This document shows positions 17,075-25,775 of a DNA stretch of 64,000 bases, in pieces; the first letter of the stretch is position 1; every line of letters starts with the position of its first letter. This DNA comes from Candidatus Zixiibacteriota bacterium. GTDB taxonomy: Bacteria; Zixibacteria; MSB-5A5; GN15; JACZUZ01. The stretch is from positions 17,721 through 81,720 of the forward strand of contig JAJRPM010000015.1 of the NCBI GenBank assembly GCA_024280775.1, read 5' to 3'. A program made the translations under genes and the position numbers. The notes beneath the pieces were generated by a model. That model did no database searches, had not been told where the DNA came from, and was given only the letters and a program-made list of their open reading frames with translations.

Positions 17075-18106
17075 CTATTTCCTCCCCCCGGGAATCACTC
17101 CCCTGTCGGTGATGAATGCGCTAATCAATTCCTTGGGCGTGATATCAAAGGCCGGCGAATAAACATCAATCCCCTCCGGCGCCGTCTGTGCGCTAAACCC
17201 GCAGGTGACTTCCTTTGAGTCACGGAGCTCAATCAGCTCATCAGACAATCGGGGTAATGACCTATCAAAAGTTGTCTCTGGAGCCGCGATGTAGAAGGGT
17301 ATCCCATGCGCTTGCGCGAGTATGGCCAAAGTGTATGTGCCAATCTTGTTGGCCGTGTCACCATTCTCGGCAATCCTATCGGCTCCCGCAACAACAAAAT
17401 CTATCTCCCCTTTTTTCATCAAGGCGCCTGCGACACTATCTACAATCAGTGTCACATTGATTCCCGCCTGTTGTAACTCCCAGCAAGTTAGCCGCGAGCC
17501 CTGCAACAAGGGTCGCGTTTCGCAAGAGTAAACCCTTTTCAACTTCCCCTGCTCTTTAGCGACATACAAAACCCCCAAAGCAGTTCCTATCCCTCCGGTG
17601 GCCAGCGCTCCGGCGTTACATATAGTCAAAGCTGTCGAACCGTTTGGAATCAGCTCTGCGCCAAAGGAGCCAATCGCATCGCACATTTGACGGTCTCTTT
17701 CATGAATCTCACTAGCTGACCCCAAAAGACGCGCCACAAGTTTTTCATCGACTATATCACCGGCGACGATTCTGTTTTCTGCAAATATCTCACGCTGGAC
17801 CTTCACCGCATAAGAAAGATTCACAGCCGTAGGACGCGCCGATTCAATCTCATCGAGCGCTTTGCCCAGGAACTCACAACGTAGCGCCGCATCCAACTTC
17901 AACGATTCTACAGCGACCAAAACCGCCGCATAAGCCCCTGCAATCCCAATTGCCGGAGCCCCGCGCACAGCCAAAGTCTTTATTGCCTCTATCACACCGT
18001 GGTAAGACTCCAACTCAAGATGCACCAGCTCCACCGGTAACATAGTCTGATCGACAATTCGCAACTTCTCATCAGACCATTCAATGGCCTTTACTACATC
18101 TCTCAC
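17075..18106 (-). CDS. mtnA: S-methyl-5-thioribose-1-phosphate isomerase
   Basis: MtnA converts methylthioribose-1-phosphate to methylthioribulose-1-phosphate in methionine salvage. It shares the eIF2B-like fold. In 343 residues it shows VRGAPAIGIAGAYAA near 47, TICNAGALATGGIGTALGV near 160 with the catalytic cysteine, ETRPLLQGSRLTCWEL near 196, and VAGADRIAENGDTANKIGTY near 238 with the catalytic aspartate. No other methionine salvage gene is in the window. Confidence 0.94.
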   Translation of the reverse strand: MRDVVKAIEWSDEKLRIVDQTMLPVELVHLELESYHGVIEAIKTLAVRGAPAIGIAGAYAAVLVAVESLKLDAALRCEFLGKALDEIESARPTAVNLSYAVKVQREIFAENRIVAGDIVDEKLVARLLGSASEIHERDRQMCDAIGSFGAELIPNGSTALTICNAGALATGGIGTALGVLYVAKEQGKLKRVYSCETRPLLQGSRLTCWELQQAGINVTLIVDSVAGALMKKGEIDFVVAGADRIAENGDTANKIGTYTLAILAQAHGIPFYIAAPETTFDRSLPRLSDELIELRDSKEVTCGFSAQTAPEGIDVYSPAFDITPKELISAFITDRGVIPGGRK

Positions 18107-18229
18107 CAGTCACACCTCAAAACAATATTCATATCCATCGACACACGACTAACTACAACTAGAGTATATCATCACGATTCAATAGAATCACCAAAAAACC
18201 ACACAACACCTCACCGCACGGCGCTTCCA

Positions 18230-18334
18230 GTCATTGCGAGGAGAAAGGCGCAAAGCGCCTATCGACGCGGCAATCCCGTCGATGCAAAGCAGTTCTACGA
18301 ATCCAAGGGATTGCCGCGCTTCGCTCGCAATGAC
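18230..18334. repeat. Palindromic intergenic element, full copy A
   Basis: It begins GTCATTGCGAGGAG and ends CTTCGCTCGCAATGAC, with GGCAATCCCG and its inverse GGGATTGCCGCG inside, so the outer and inner parts form an imperfect hairpin. Two partial copies lie within 300 bp. Confidence 0.8.
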
Positions 18335-18360
18335 TTCTAGGTGCCCGTTTCCACCATTGA

Positions 18361-18410
18361 GTCATTGCGAGGAGTCATGCGCAAAGCGCGAGACGACGCG
18401 GCAATCCGGC
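18361..18410. repeat. Palindromic intergenic element, left half copy B
   Basis: GTCATTGCGAGGAGTCATGC through CGGCAATCCGG matches the left half of copy A. The right half is missing, so this copy is truncated. Confidence 0.7.
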
Positions 18411-18440
18411 AGACTCAAGTCAACTCTCATCTTCGCAACC

Positions 18441-18520
18441 TGTCACTCTGAGCGAAGCCAAAGAGTCTTCTTCCGGTTCATCCTGCTAACACCCGTCAAG
18501 ATACTTCGCTACGCATGACA
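18441..18520. repeat. Second inverted-repeat type with TGTCA/TGACA ends
   Basis: The left end TGTCACTCTGAGCGAAG and the right end ACTTCGCTACGCATGACA are imperfect inverted copies around an approximately 45-base centre. The sequence differs from the CATTGCGAG element beside it. Confidence 0.55.
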
Positions 18521-18543
18521 TCAGTTTGCTATTTTGCATGGTA

Positions 18544-18617
18544 TCAATGCGGCAATCCCGTCGATGTTAGGCAGTCCCTTGAATCAACGGGGATTGCCGC
18601 GCTTCGCTCGCAATGAC
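18544..18617. repeat. Palindromic intergenic element, copy C lacking its left end
   Basis: ATGCGGCAATCCCGTCGATG through GGGATTGCCGCGCTTCGCTC and CAATGAC matches the inner and right part of copy A; the outer left CATTGCGAG end is missing. Confidence 0.7.
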
Positions 18618-18646
18618 TCGTGTTCAGGAGGGCGAAAGATAGGCAC

Positions 18647-18680
18647 AAAAAAAGGAAGCTCTCAAGTGAGAGCTTCCTTT
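18647..18680 (-). terminator. Intrinsic terminator of fliC
   Basis: On the minus strand AAAGGAAGCTCTCA pairs perfectly with TGAGAGCTTCCTTT (18651-18680), and the downstream arm runs into TTTTTTT. It lies 44 bp after the flagellin stop codon. Confidence 0.9.
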
Positions 18681-18724
18681 GTGAAACTATGCTACTATTC
18701 AAATAATGATTATCTGAACAATGC

Positions 18725-20902
18725 TTATCTGAACAATGACAAGACTCCCTGAGGAATCTGGTTTGCCTGGGCAAGCATCGCGGTGCCGGCCTGGACCAGA
18801 ATCTGGTTCTTGGTGAACTCAGACATTTCCTTGGCGATATCAGCGTCACGGATATTCGACTCTGAAGCGGTCAAGTTCTGTGAAGCGATACGCAAGTTAC
18901 GCAAGTTGGATTCCAGAGTGTTTTTCTGGAAACTTCCAAGCGTTCCACGTGTGGTGGAGACTTCGTCAATCGCGGCGTCGATGATAGCTAGGGCGTCTTG
19001 CGCTCCGGCTGTTGATGTGACATCGATGTTGGAAAGGCTTCCAAACATGTTACCGGCGATATCCTTACCAAGAGACTTGGCAGCCATACCACGGAGACCG
19101 ATTGAAGCAGTCTGACCAACTGATCCACCAATTTGGAAGACAAGTGACTGGTCAGTGTTAAAGATGGTTTCGGTTCCACCAGTTGAAGCCAGGCCATATC
19201 TCAACTTTATTGATTGAGTGCGGTCGGCAGTAAAGATAACTGAATCTTTACCAGCGGTGACTGAAGTCGCCGGGCCGGCGTCCAAACGAACGTCAAACTT
19301 TGCGGCTTTGGCGTCGAGCAACAAGTTACCGACGTTGATACCGGTCTGACCATTGGCAATCGCCATCTTGACAGTGCCCATATTGGCTGTGCCAGTTGCC
19401 GCATCCTGCAAGGTAACGGTGCCGGTGGCGCCATATTTGACAGAACTGATTGTGTTAGTGAAGTTGTTGAAACTCACCAATGCGTCAGTTCCGGAATTTG
19501 CAGTAGTATCGTTAGTCAGATTCAACACATTCTCAAGATCGCCAGTGGCAAGGCCAAGAGCATTATGCTTGATGGTGTATGATGAACCCTCGTCACGAGT
19601 GGCAAACTCAATCTTATCGCTAGAGGCGCCTGTGACTGTCGAAATGATGTCGTTGGCTGTGTTATCACCCTGTACTTTTGCGAAAGCTGTTCCCAACGCG
19701 GTGTTAATGGCAGTGTTGAGCGCCGCCACTGAGGTATATGCGCCGTTTGCAAGAGTTACAGCAGATGTAGCTCCTGAGTTTGAGGCGGTGCTGACTGTGA
19801 AGTTCAAAGTATTGTCTGAAACACCACGGTCGGAGGTATTCGCGGCAAAAGTGAAGTAGTTGGCAGTTGCATCATTGGAAGCTGATGAAACTTTGAAGGA
19901 GTAATTGGCTCCTTCATTAACTGCTTCAAAACGAAGGCTGTTGGTGTTGATTGCTGCGGAAACCTTACCCTGCAATGATGTATTAGCAGTGATAGCGGTT
20001 TGGAACTTGGCGGCAACCTGGGCTGAAGTGTCACCAGCTACGAGGGCTACTGTCAAAGTCTGGTCACCAGTGGTGGCTTCGCCATTCTCCTGATAGTTGA
20101 TAACGACGGTATAGTTACCGGCGGTTGAAGCATCAACTGTAGCGGCGCCAACTGTAGCGGCTGAATCAACATTGGCTTTGTCCGCTGTGGCGGCCAAGGT
20201 CAATGTATTTGCGAACGCATCAGTGATTTTCACTGAGCCGGAGGTTTTCTTGGCGACATCGGAGGCCTGAAGTACGTCGATATTGTGAATCTTCTCTTCA
20301 AGGTTTATCGGTGTGCCATTGCCGACCAAAGACAGGCCGAGCGACGTGGTGTTCAATGTCGCGGTAGCGTCAGAGGTTTTGGTGGCAGTGATAGAATGTG
20401 TGCCAGATTTCAAACCGGACTGCACAACTGAAATACCGGCGCTGTTTGCGCTGGTGATGGTTGCGATATTGTCTTTGGAACCGTCAAGCAACTTCTTGGT
20501 GCCAAACTCAGTATTCGCGGCGATACGATCGATCGTCTTCAAAGCGTTTCCAATTTCAGCCTGATCAGCGGCGAGCTGATTGACATCGTTGAAACCTTCG
20601 TTAGCGGCATGAATCGCCAGCTCTCTCATGGAGACGAGCAATGAGTTGATTTCAGTCAATGCGCCCTCAGCAGTTTGGATCATGTTGATTGATCCCTCTG
20701 AGTTGTCAATCGCACGGTTGAGACCGGCAATCTGAGCGCGGAACTGTTCGGAGATAACGAGACCAGCCGGGTTATCGGCGGCTCTGTTGATGCGGAAACC
20801 TGAGGACAATTTCTCCATTGATTTGGAGAGCATGTTCGATGAATTTGCGAGGTTTCTGTTCGCGTTTAACGCGGCTATGTTGTTGTTAATACGAAGCGCC
20901 AT
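18725..20902 (-). CDS. fliC: Flagellin with a large central domain
   Basis: This is the flagellar filament subunit, exported by the flagellar type III system. It has 725 residues against roughly 270-500 in common flagellins. The conserved N-terminal D0/D1 part covers about 1-165 (RINNNIAALNANRNLANSS, ADNPAGLVISEQFRAQIAGL) and the C-terminal part about 620-725 (ADIAKEMSEFTKNQIL, ending QGVLSLFR). The middle is a long Ser/Thr/Ala/Asn-rich, cysteine-free region, probably the surface-exposed D2/D3 domains and likely glycosylation targets given the adjacent island. AAGGAGGA lies eight bases before the ATG. The leader contains candidate CsrA sites and a sigma-28-like promoter, and a strong terminator follows. 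Confidence 0.97.
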   Translation of the reverse strand: MALRINNNIAALNANRNLANSSNMLSKSMEKLSSGFRINRAADNPAGLVISEQFRAQIAGLNRAIDNSEGSINMIQTAEGALTEINSLLVSMRELAIHAANEGFNDVNQLAADQAEIGNALKTIDRIAANTEFGTKKLLDGSKDNIATITSANSAGISVVQSGLKSGTHSITATKTSDATATLNTTSLGLSLVGNGTPINLEEKIHNIDVLQASDVAKKTSGSVKITDAFANTLTLAATADKANVDSAATVGAATVDASTAGNYTVVINYQENGEATTGDQTLTVALVAGDTSAQVAAKFQTAITANTSLQGKVSAAINTNSLRFEAVNEGANYSFKVSSASNDATANYFTFAANTSDRGVSDNTLNFTVSTASNSGATSAVTLANGAYTSVAALNTAINTALGTAFAKVQGDNTANDIISTVTGASSDKIEFATRDEGSSYTIKHNALGLATGDLENVLNLTNDTTANSGTDALVSFNNFTNTISSVKYGATGTVTLQDAATGTANMGTVKMAIANGQTGINVGNLLLDAKAAKFDVRLDAGPATSVTAGKDSVIFTADRTQSIKLRYGLASTGGTETIFNTDQSLVFQIGGSVGQTASIGLRGMAAKSLGKDIAGNMFGSLSNIDVTSTAGAQDALAIIDAAIDEVSTTRGTLGSFQKNTLESNLRNLRIASQNLTASESNIRDADIAKEMSEFTKNQILVQAGTAMLAQANQIPQGVLSLFR

Positions 20903-20910
20903 TTCTGACT

Positions 20911-20919
20911 TCCTCCTTG
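20911..20919 (-). promoter_or_regulatory. fliC Shine-Dalgarno overlapping a CsrA-type GGA motif
   Basis: The minus strand reads CAAGGAGGA eight bases before the flagellin ATG. CANGGA is the core of CsrA targets, so CsrA bound here would block ribosomes, as in the known Bacillus hag system. Confidence 0.45.
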
Positions 20920-21026
20920 AATGACTCGCTAGTCAATTTAGTTTATTGTTAATTGCGAGTGCGCAGACAAATAACTCTTTGTGATGCTTTCTTTAAGAGT
21001 CATCTTTTCTAAAACAGTCTACGCAG

Positions 21027-21040
21027 GAACATCCATGTTC
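21027..21040 (-). promoter_or_regulatory. Near-consensus CsrA hairpin site in fliC leader
   Basis: The minus strand reads GAACATGGATGTTC. It is a perfect 6-bp inverted repeat with the GG at the tip and matches 10 of 12 positions of the CsrA consensus RUACARGGAUGU. It lies about 125 bases upstream of the flagellin start, giving a two-site arrangement with the Shine-Dalgarno GGA. Confidence 0.5.
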
Positions 21041-21089
21041 ACTTCGGTCCGATCGTGTGACTAATGTAATGATGCAGTGTTGTAAACAA

Positions 21090-21116
21090 CTATCGTAATC
21101 AACAACCTCTGCTTTG
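21090..21116 (-). promoter_or_regulatory. Sigma-28-like promoter of fliC
   Basis: The minus strand reads CAAAGCAG, 11 bases, TACGATAG, against consensus TAAAGTTT-N11-GCCGATAA. The AAAG and CGATA cores are kept with exact spacing, identical to the better matches before flgN and motA. Transcription from here gives a leader of about 180 bases that includes both CsrA-type sites. Confidence 0.4.
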
Positions 21117-21166
21117 TGCTCTCCAAAATGACGCAGTCACGACGTCAAATTGTTGTTCTCCCCCTC

Positions 21167-21367
21167 CTATTTTCTATTGGTTCTCTCAGTAATATTCTTA
21201 GTATTTTCAGCTCTTAGCTTTTCAATTACATCGCTGAATCGACACACTCGCATATGCAATGGGATTTCTCCAACTCCATAGAGAGGTATGTATTTATCCG
21301 TTATTTCGACAAATGCCCTGGAATCTTCACTGTTATAGCGATTGATTTTGCTCATTGTTGTGGACAT
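21167..21367 (-). CDS. Small protein of unknown function upstream of fliC
   Basis: Sixty-six residues; no family recognised. The sequence is mixed and mostly polar with a predicted helix near the C-terminus (VCRFSDVIEKLRAENTKN) and no membrane segment. AGGA lies too close to the first ATG but suits the second ATG at codon 5 (21355), which is probably the real start. It sits between the TPR-glycosyltransferase gene and flagellin, all on the same strand, so a flagellum-related role is possible. It could also be a chance frame. Confidence 0.45.
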   Translation of the reverse strand: MSTTMSKINRYNSEDSRAFVEITDKYIPLYGVGEIPLHMRVCRFSDVIEKLRAENTKNITERTNRK

Positions 21368-21545
21368 TTCCTATTTGAACATAGACCATACTCGCTCGAA
21401 AACGATAAGTGACACCAAACGGTTTCAAATTGAACATCATTTTGCGCTTGTTTCAAAACAAGACACAATACTAGAGGATGATTGTGTTGATGGAAGGCGG
21501 CAAAACCTGTGTCGAGAGTACAACGTGCGCGAAATCACACAGTTA

Positions 21546-24095
21546 TTAGCTAACCGGGCTTTGCTGAGTTTCGATCGCGGTCAGGCGCTCTTTGGCGATA
21601 GCATGATTCGGATTAGCCTGTAAGAGGCGCCTATAGCCTACTTCGGCCGCTTGAATGCCGCCCAGGGACAGATAGCAATCAGAAAGAGCCAAGAGCGCGT
21701 TCTGGTCCTCAGGCTCTTCTCGCAGCAGCGTTTCATAGACAGCCAGCGCCTCGGCGCCGCGTTCTAACTTCAGGAGCAGGGCCCCCAAAATGAAACGTGA
21801 CTCGCGATCATCAGGGGCTATTGGCGCATAGTTGGCCAATCCTTCCACCGCCGCCTCCAGTTGACCGGTTCTTGCTAGAGCGATTGCATGATTCCGCATC
21901 AAATGGGCAGAATGCGGATCCTTCTGAAGGGCGCGCATGTACCATTCGCAAGCCTCTGCATTATTCTCAAGCATCAGATTTGCATCAGCCAATCCAGTAA
22001 GAACTTTGCAATCACCTGGAGATTTTTTCTCGGCGACAGTGAGCGAATCCAGAGCTTCGGCGGTTTGACCGACTTTCAGCTCGACTCTGCCACGCGAGGC
22101 AAGATAGTCAGCTCTATGGGATAGCGAGTTGCGATGCTTGTTAAGCAAATCCAGAGCCTCACTTGCTCTGCCGGTTCCTAGAAGCAGATCACTATATCGC
22201 GAGCATATGTTTCCAGAATTATTGGTAGCTTGCATAGCATTCCGCAAAGTGGCTTCTGCCGCTGAATAGTCGCCGACTTCCTCAAAAGTCTCAACCATAC
22301 CCAGGTAGGCCGGTTCACGTTCAGGATACACTTCGATTTCACGACGGAAGAACTTTTGCGCAAGCGCTCGATTAGACAATTTGTAACACATCCAACCGGC
22401 GCGAGCCGAAGCATCCAAATAGTCTGGCTCTTCTTGCAAGGCTTTCTGGTAGGCCGCCAGTGCGGTCGCATAGTTTTCCAGGGCCTCGGCGGCTATACCG
22501 ATATTGTAATGAGCATTAGCCCGGGAATTCAGGTGTACGATAATCAGTGTACTAGTTTGCTGATGCTCGGAGTAGTTCTCTTGTAACTTCAGATATCTGT
22601 TGTAGCTTTCTATAGACTCAGTGAATCTCTTTTGAGCTCTTTGGATATGCGCCAACATTATGACACAATCGAGATATTCACTGTCATTATCCAGCGCTTG
22701 CAAACACGCTTCTTCAGCGAGATGGTATTCCTTGAGCGAATAGTTTGCGGTCGCTAGTTGATGATGAGCCATCAAGTGAATGCTGCCAAATTCCAAAGAA
22801 GACGGTTCGGTAAGCTCTATGACGCGAGTCGCGTGTTTTATTACTTCTCTACAGTCGGCGTCATTGTTGAGATTGCTTTTCGCGCGGATTAGTTGCGCAA
22901 GGTTAAAATGTGCAAAAGCGTTGTTATCGTCCTGCTTAATTTGCTCGCGCAACAATGTCATTGAGCGCTGATGTTTGAGTTTCATTTTCTCAGGGGCGAG
23001 ATCATAGCCATGATGAATCAGCCCTACCGGACAGCGCAACTCTTTCATATCAGTTGCAAAATTCAAACGATTGTGGACAATCCCCTCATATTGCAATCCC
23101 AATTCACGCCGGAATATCCTGACAGAAGGCAACACTGTGGTTTCCTTGCCAGATCGCTCCGCGACATTGTAGACAGTCAATGAAAGTAAATCGAATTCTG
23201 TCCTTTGCAGACATTCTTTCAGTTTGGGAATGTCTTTTTCTACCAGTCGCTCGTCGGCATCGATTACAAACAGCCAATCTGAGGACGCCTGCTCAAGAGA
23301 ATAGTTTCTGTGCTTGGAAAAGTTCCCTTCCCACTTCTGGTGGAATATCTTACAGCCGAATGACTCCGCTATCTTGATAGTCCTGTCCGTTGAGCCAGTA
23401 TCGACAAGGATTATTTCGTCGGCGATGTCCCTCACTGAAAACAAACAGCCTTCAAGGAATTCCTCTTCGTCCTTGACTATCATGCACACAGACACAGTCG
23501 GACGATTCGTTACGGCTTGCTGATACATGCGTAACTCCGGAGAGCTTTCTATCTTCTGCAACCCTGCGGCAACTATGCGCGAGGATAATTCTCGCATGCC
23601 AAGCCGCTGAGACAATTCTGCCCAATGTAGATAGGCGTCCTGCATCAAAGGATTGACTTCGATCGCTGTTTCAAAGCATAGAGCCGCGCGTTGATATTCT
23701 CCAAGCTGAACATAGGCTTGGCCCATTAGCTCAATGAGATAACCAGCGTTTGTGTGGCATTGTGTGCGCAATGACTTATTATCAGCCTCGGCTAAGACAT
23801 TATCAATCCCGGACATGAAGGTTTCACCAATCCGGCACACATCTGACCAGCGCTTCAATTTGTGGTAAAGGATTGAGGTCAGCAGAGCATCTTCGCAATG
23901 ATGCAACTTGGCGAACTCTGATTCCGCTCCATTTTCGAGCCACTCTGCGAGTTCACTAACTCCTGCACTCCGCAAGCGGCTGTGAAGTTCAACAGCGTTA
24001 TCACTAGTAAGAACTGGCGGACGTTGGACAACACGCTTCTGCCCTGTAGCTTGCTTCTTTACTGACTTGCTTTTCGTCTGCTTTTTCTTCACCAC
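21546..24095 (-). CDS. TPR protein with internal family-2 glycosyltransferase
   Basis: This 849-residue cytoplasmic protein opens with a Lys/Gln-rich tail and TPR-like helices (about 80-190). A GT-A fold glycosyltransferase follows at about 200-330: VSVCMIVKDEEEFLEGCLFS, ILVDTGSTDRTIKIAESFG, and DAD in LFVIDADERL at 279-281, the nucleotide-sugar and metal site. At least eight TPRs fill the rest (about 390-840). Catalytic domains embedded in TPR arrays are typical of protein O-glycosyltransferases and SunS-like enzymes. Its position between fliW and fliC points to flagellin as the acceptor; sugar and linkage are unknown. Confidence 0.85.
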   Translation of the reverse strand: MVKKKQTKSKSVKKQATGQKRVVQRPPVLTSDNAVELHSRLRSAGVSELAEWLENGAESEFAKLHHCEDALLTSILYHKLKRWSDVCRIGETFMSGIDNVLAEADNKSLRTQCHTNAGYLIELMGQAYVQLGEYQRAALCFETAIEVNPLMQDAYLHWAELSQRLGMRELSSRIVAAGLQKIESSPELRMYQQAVTNRPTVSVCMIVKDEEEFLEGCLFSVRDIADEIILVDTGSTDRTIKIAESFGCKIFHQKWEGNFSKHRNYSLEQASSDWLFVIDADERLVEKDIPKLKECLQRTEFDLLSLTVYNVAERSGKETTVLPSVRIFRRELGLQYEGIVHNRLNFATDMKELRCPVGLIHHGYDLAPEKMKLKHQRSMTLLREQIKQDDNNAFAHFNLAQLIRAKSNLNNDADCREVIKHATRVIELTEPSSLEFGSIHLMAHHQLATANYSLKEYHLAEEACLQALDNDSEYLDCVIMLAHIQRAQKRFTESIESYNRYLKLQENYSEHQQTSTLIIVHLNSRANAHYNIGIAAEALENYATALAAYQKALQEEPDYLDASARAGWMCYKLSNRALAQKFFRREIEVYPEREPAYLGMVETFEEVGDYSAAEATLRNAMQATNNSGNICSRYSDLLLGTGRASEALDLLNKHRNSLSHRADYLASRGRVELKVGQTAEALDSLTVAEKKSPGDCKVLTGLADANLMLENNAEACEWYMRALQKDPHSAHLMRNHAIALARTGQLEAAVEGLANYAPIAPDDRESRFILGALLLKLERGAEALAVYETLLREEPEDQNALLALSDCYLSLGGIQAAEVGYRRLLQANPNHAIAKERLTAIETQQSPVS

Positions 24096-24166
24096 AAATG
24101 GACTCTCGATCTCTATATCACTTCACAATATGTCACTTTACAGTATGTCAGTTACAATACCTGCCC

Positions 24167-25135
24167 CTAAACTAATGCCGGTACGCGCTCGATGATTTTT
24201 GATTTATCCTGTTGCGGAGCGTCGATGCCATACTCTTGTCGCATCCAGTCGATAGTGCGTGGGACACCCTCTTCGAGAGTGGCGTTCAGCTGATGATCGA
24301 ATTCATCCTGCGCCAGCGCAATCGCCGGGCGCTTGTTTACCACATTGTGTTTGTCTTCTGGCATGTAGGTCACCAGTGACGGATCAGCGCCAGTGTAGTT
24401 TAGGATGATATTTGATAGTTCTTTTACTGAACGGTACTCGGTTCCGCCAATGTTGTAGACTCGTCCGGGAGTGAAACGTTCACAGACATTTGCCAAGGTG
24501 GGAATGAAATCATCGATGTACATGAACACCCGATGATACCCCTCAAAGACCTCATAGGGAATCCCCATCAAAGCGCGATAGCAAAACAGACACACGACAG
24601 AGCGGTATCTATGGTAGTGCTCACCGGGACCATAGGCGTTGAAGAAGCGCAAGCGCACAATCGGTGACTCGAAGCGCTTCTCGAAATTCATTATTTGCAC
24701 TTCATTCACCCACTTGGTGATTGCGTAATCATTGTGTTGCATGATCGGCTTCTGTAGCGGCAATTCTTCGGAGAGAATCGGCTCTTCACTCTCACCGTAT
24801 ATCTCTGATGAAGATGAAAAGATGAGTTTGAAGCCTTTGCGCTTTTGCCATTCGAGGATGTTTCTGGTTCCGATTACATTTGTCGCCCATAGGGTGTCGT
24901 AGTATTCTTCACCATTGATGCGACCAAACTCAGCGGCAAGGTGATAGACGTAGTCGTAGTCGTTTTCGAAAACTCTTTCCAATTGACGATGATTGCTAAC
25001 ATCAGCGCGGATATAGTTGTCGAGTCCATGATGCTGTAAGTCACAGCCCCATACTTCATGCCCGCGTCTCTGCAATTCTGCCATCAGCGGCTTGCCTAGG
25101 GTGCCCATGCACCCGGTGATTAGTATCTTAGCCAT
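24167..25135 (-). CDS. NAD-dependent nucleotide-sugar epimerase/dehydratase
   Basis: This extended short-chain dehydrogenase of 322 residues has the Rossmann motif TGCMGTLG at 7-14, the acidic cofactor residue in CDLQHHG near 31 (NAD-type), HLAAE at 65-69, the catalytic serines in FSSSSEIYG near 108 and YAITK with Tyr137 and Lys141. It acts on a nucleotide-activated sugar and so would supply a donor to the neighbouring glycosyltransferases. Substrate cannot be assigned from sequence. It belongs to the glycosylation island between fliW and fliC. Confidence 0.88.
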   Translation of the reverse strand: MAKILITGCMGTLGKPLMAELQRRGHEVWGCDLQHHGLDNYIRADVSNHRQLERVFENDYDYVYHLAAEFGRINGEEYYDTLWATNVIGTRNILEWQKRKGFKLIFSSSSEIYGESEEPILSEELPLQKPIMQHNDYAITKWVNEVQIMNFEKRFESPIVRLRFFNAYGPGEHYHRYRSVVCLFCYRALMGIPYEVFEGYHRVFMYIDDFIPTLANVCERFTPGRVYNIGGTEYRSVKELSNIILNYTGADPSLVTYMPEDKHNVVNKRPAIALAQDEFDHQLNATLEEGVPRTIDWMRQEYGIDAPQQDKSKIIERVPALV

Positions 25136-25175
25136 CTTCTCTACACTCCTTGTATTGATTCTTTCTGTTTCTTTT

Positions 25176-25769
25176 CTATAGTCTGCGAACCGCTACAATC
25201 GCTCGCGAATCGCATTCCGGTTTGTCGTCGAAAAATCCATCTATCACTACAGTAGCAAAACCGATTTCCTCTAACTCCTCAGGCTCCCAAGAACTCCTGT
25301 GCAACTGGAACTCCTCACCGCCCATACCGAATGCATCACCTTCTTGGGGATGATTGCCTGCCGGGCAGTGAACGAAGATATTCTTTCGTGCGATGCGCTC
25401 GACATCCTCCAAAAGCTTCAGGGCCACAGGCTTTGTCAGATGCTCAATGAAATCAACTAGCATCACACCATCGAAACTATCCCGGGTAAACAAGTCTGCG
25501 ACTTTTGTTGCGTCATAACGAACCGCAACCACACTGCTGTCACATATTCTGCGTTTGATGTACGGCTCATGTATTTCAACACCTACACGCACTGGAGCTT
25601 TCAGCGCTCCAATCATTTCGAAATGCCCGGCGCCAAGCTCCAATACAGATTTACAGTCTTTTAACTGCTCCTGAAGGACCTGAATGATTTGGCCTCGTTT
25701 GGAATCAGCGGCCGCATGCGACGCTACGACTTTTCCAACTCGTGATGGTTGTGTAATTACTGTTGGCAT
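25176..25769 (-). CDS. SAM-dependent methyltransferase
   Basis: This class I methyltransferase has 197 residues. Motif I is VLELGAGHFEMIG near residue 40, an acidic motif II segment lies in VGVEIHEPYIK near 58, DGVMLVDFIEHLTKP near 100 is the motif IV region, and FVHCPAGNHPQEGDAFGMGG follows. It ends 6 bp after the large glycosyltransferase upstream, so the two are co-transcribed and may be functionally linked, for example methylating the glycan. The true acceptor is unknown. Confidence 0.83.
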   Translation of the reverse strand: MPTVITQPSRVGKVVASHAAADSKRGQIIQVLQEQLKDCKSVLELGAGHFEMIGALKAPVRVGVEIHEPYIKRRICDSSVVAVRYDATKVADLFTRDSFDGVMLVDFIEHLTKPVALKLLEDVERIARKNIFVHCPAGNHPQEGDAFGMGGEEFQLHRSSWEPEELEEIGFATVVIDGFFDDKPECDSRAIVAVRRL

Positions 25770-25775
25770 AGATTG

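Larger units (their letters stand above)
18107..18724. other. Repeat-rich 618-bp region between fliC and mtnA
   Basis: It contains three copies or half-copies of a CATTGCGAG-type palindromic element, one imperfect inverted repeat of the CTGAGCGAAG type and the fliC terminator. No credible gene is present; short frames across it are made of the repeats. Confidence 0.7.

Noticed and set aside
21111..21126. Possible sigma-54 site upstream of fliC (GG and GC ten bases apart on minus)
   Set aside because: The -24 and -12 boxes otherwise mismatch (TGGAGAG, AAGCA), and the overlapping sigma-28-like site fits a flagellin gene better.
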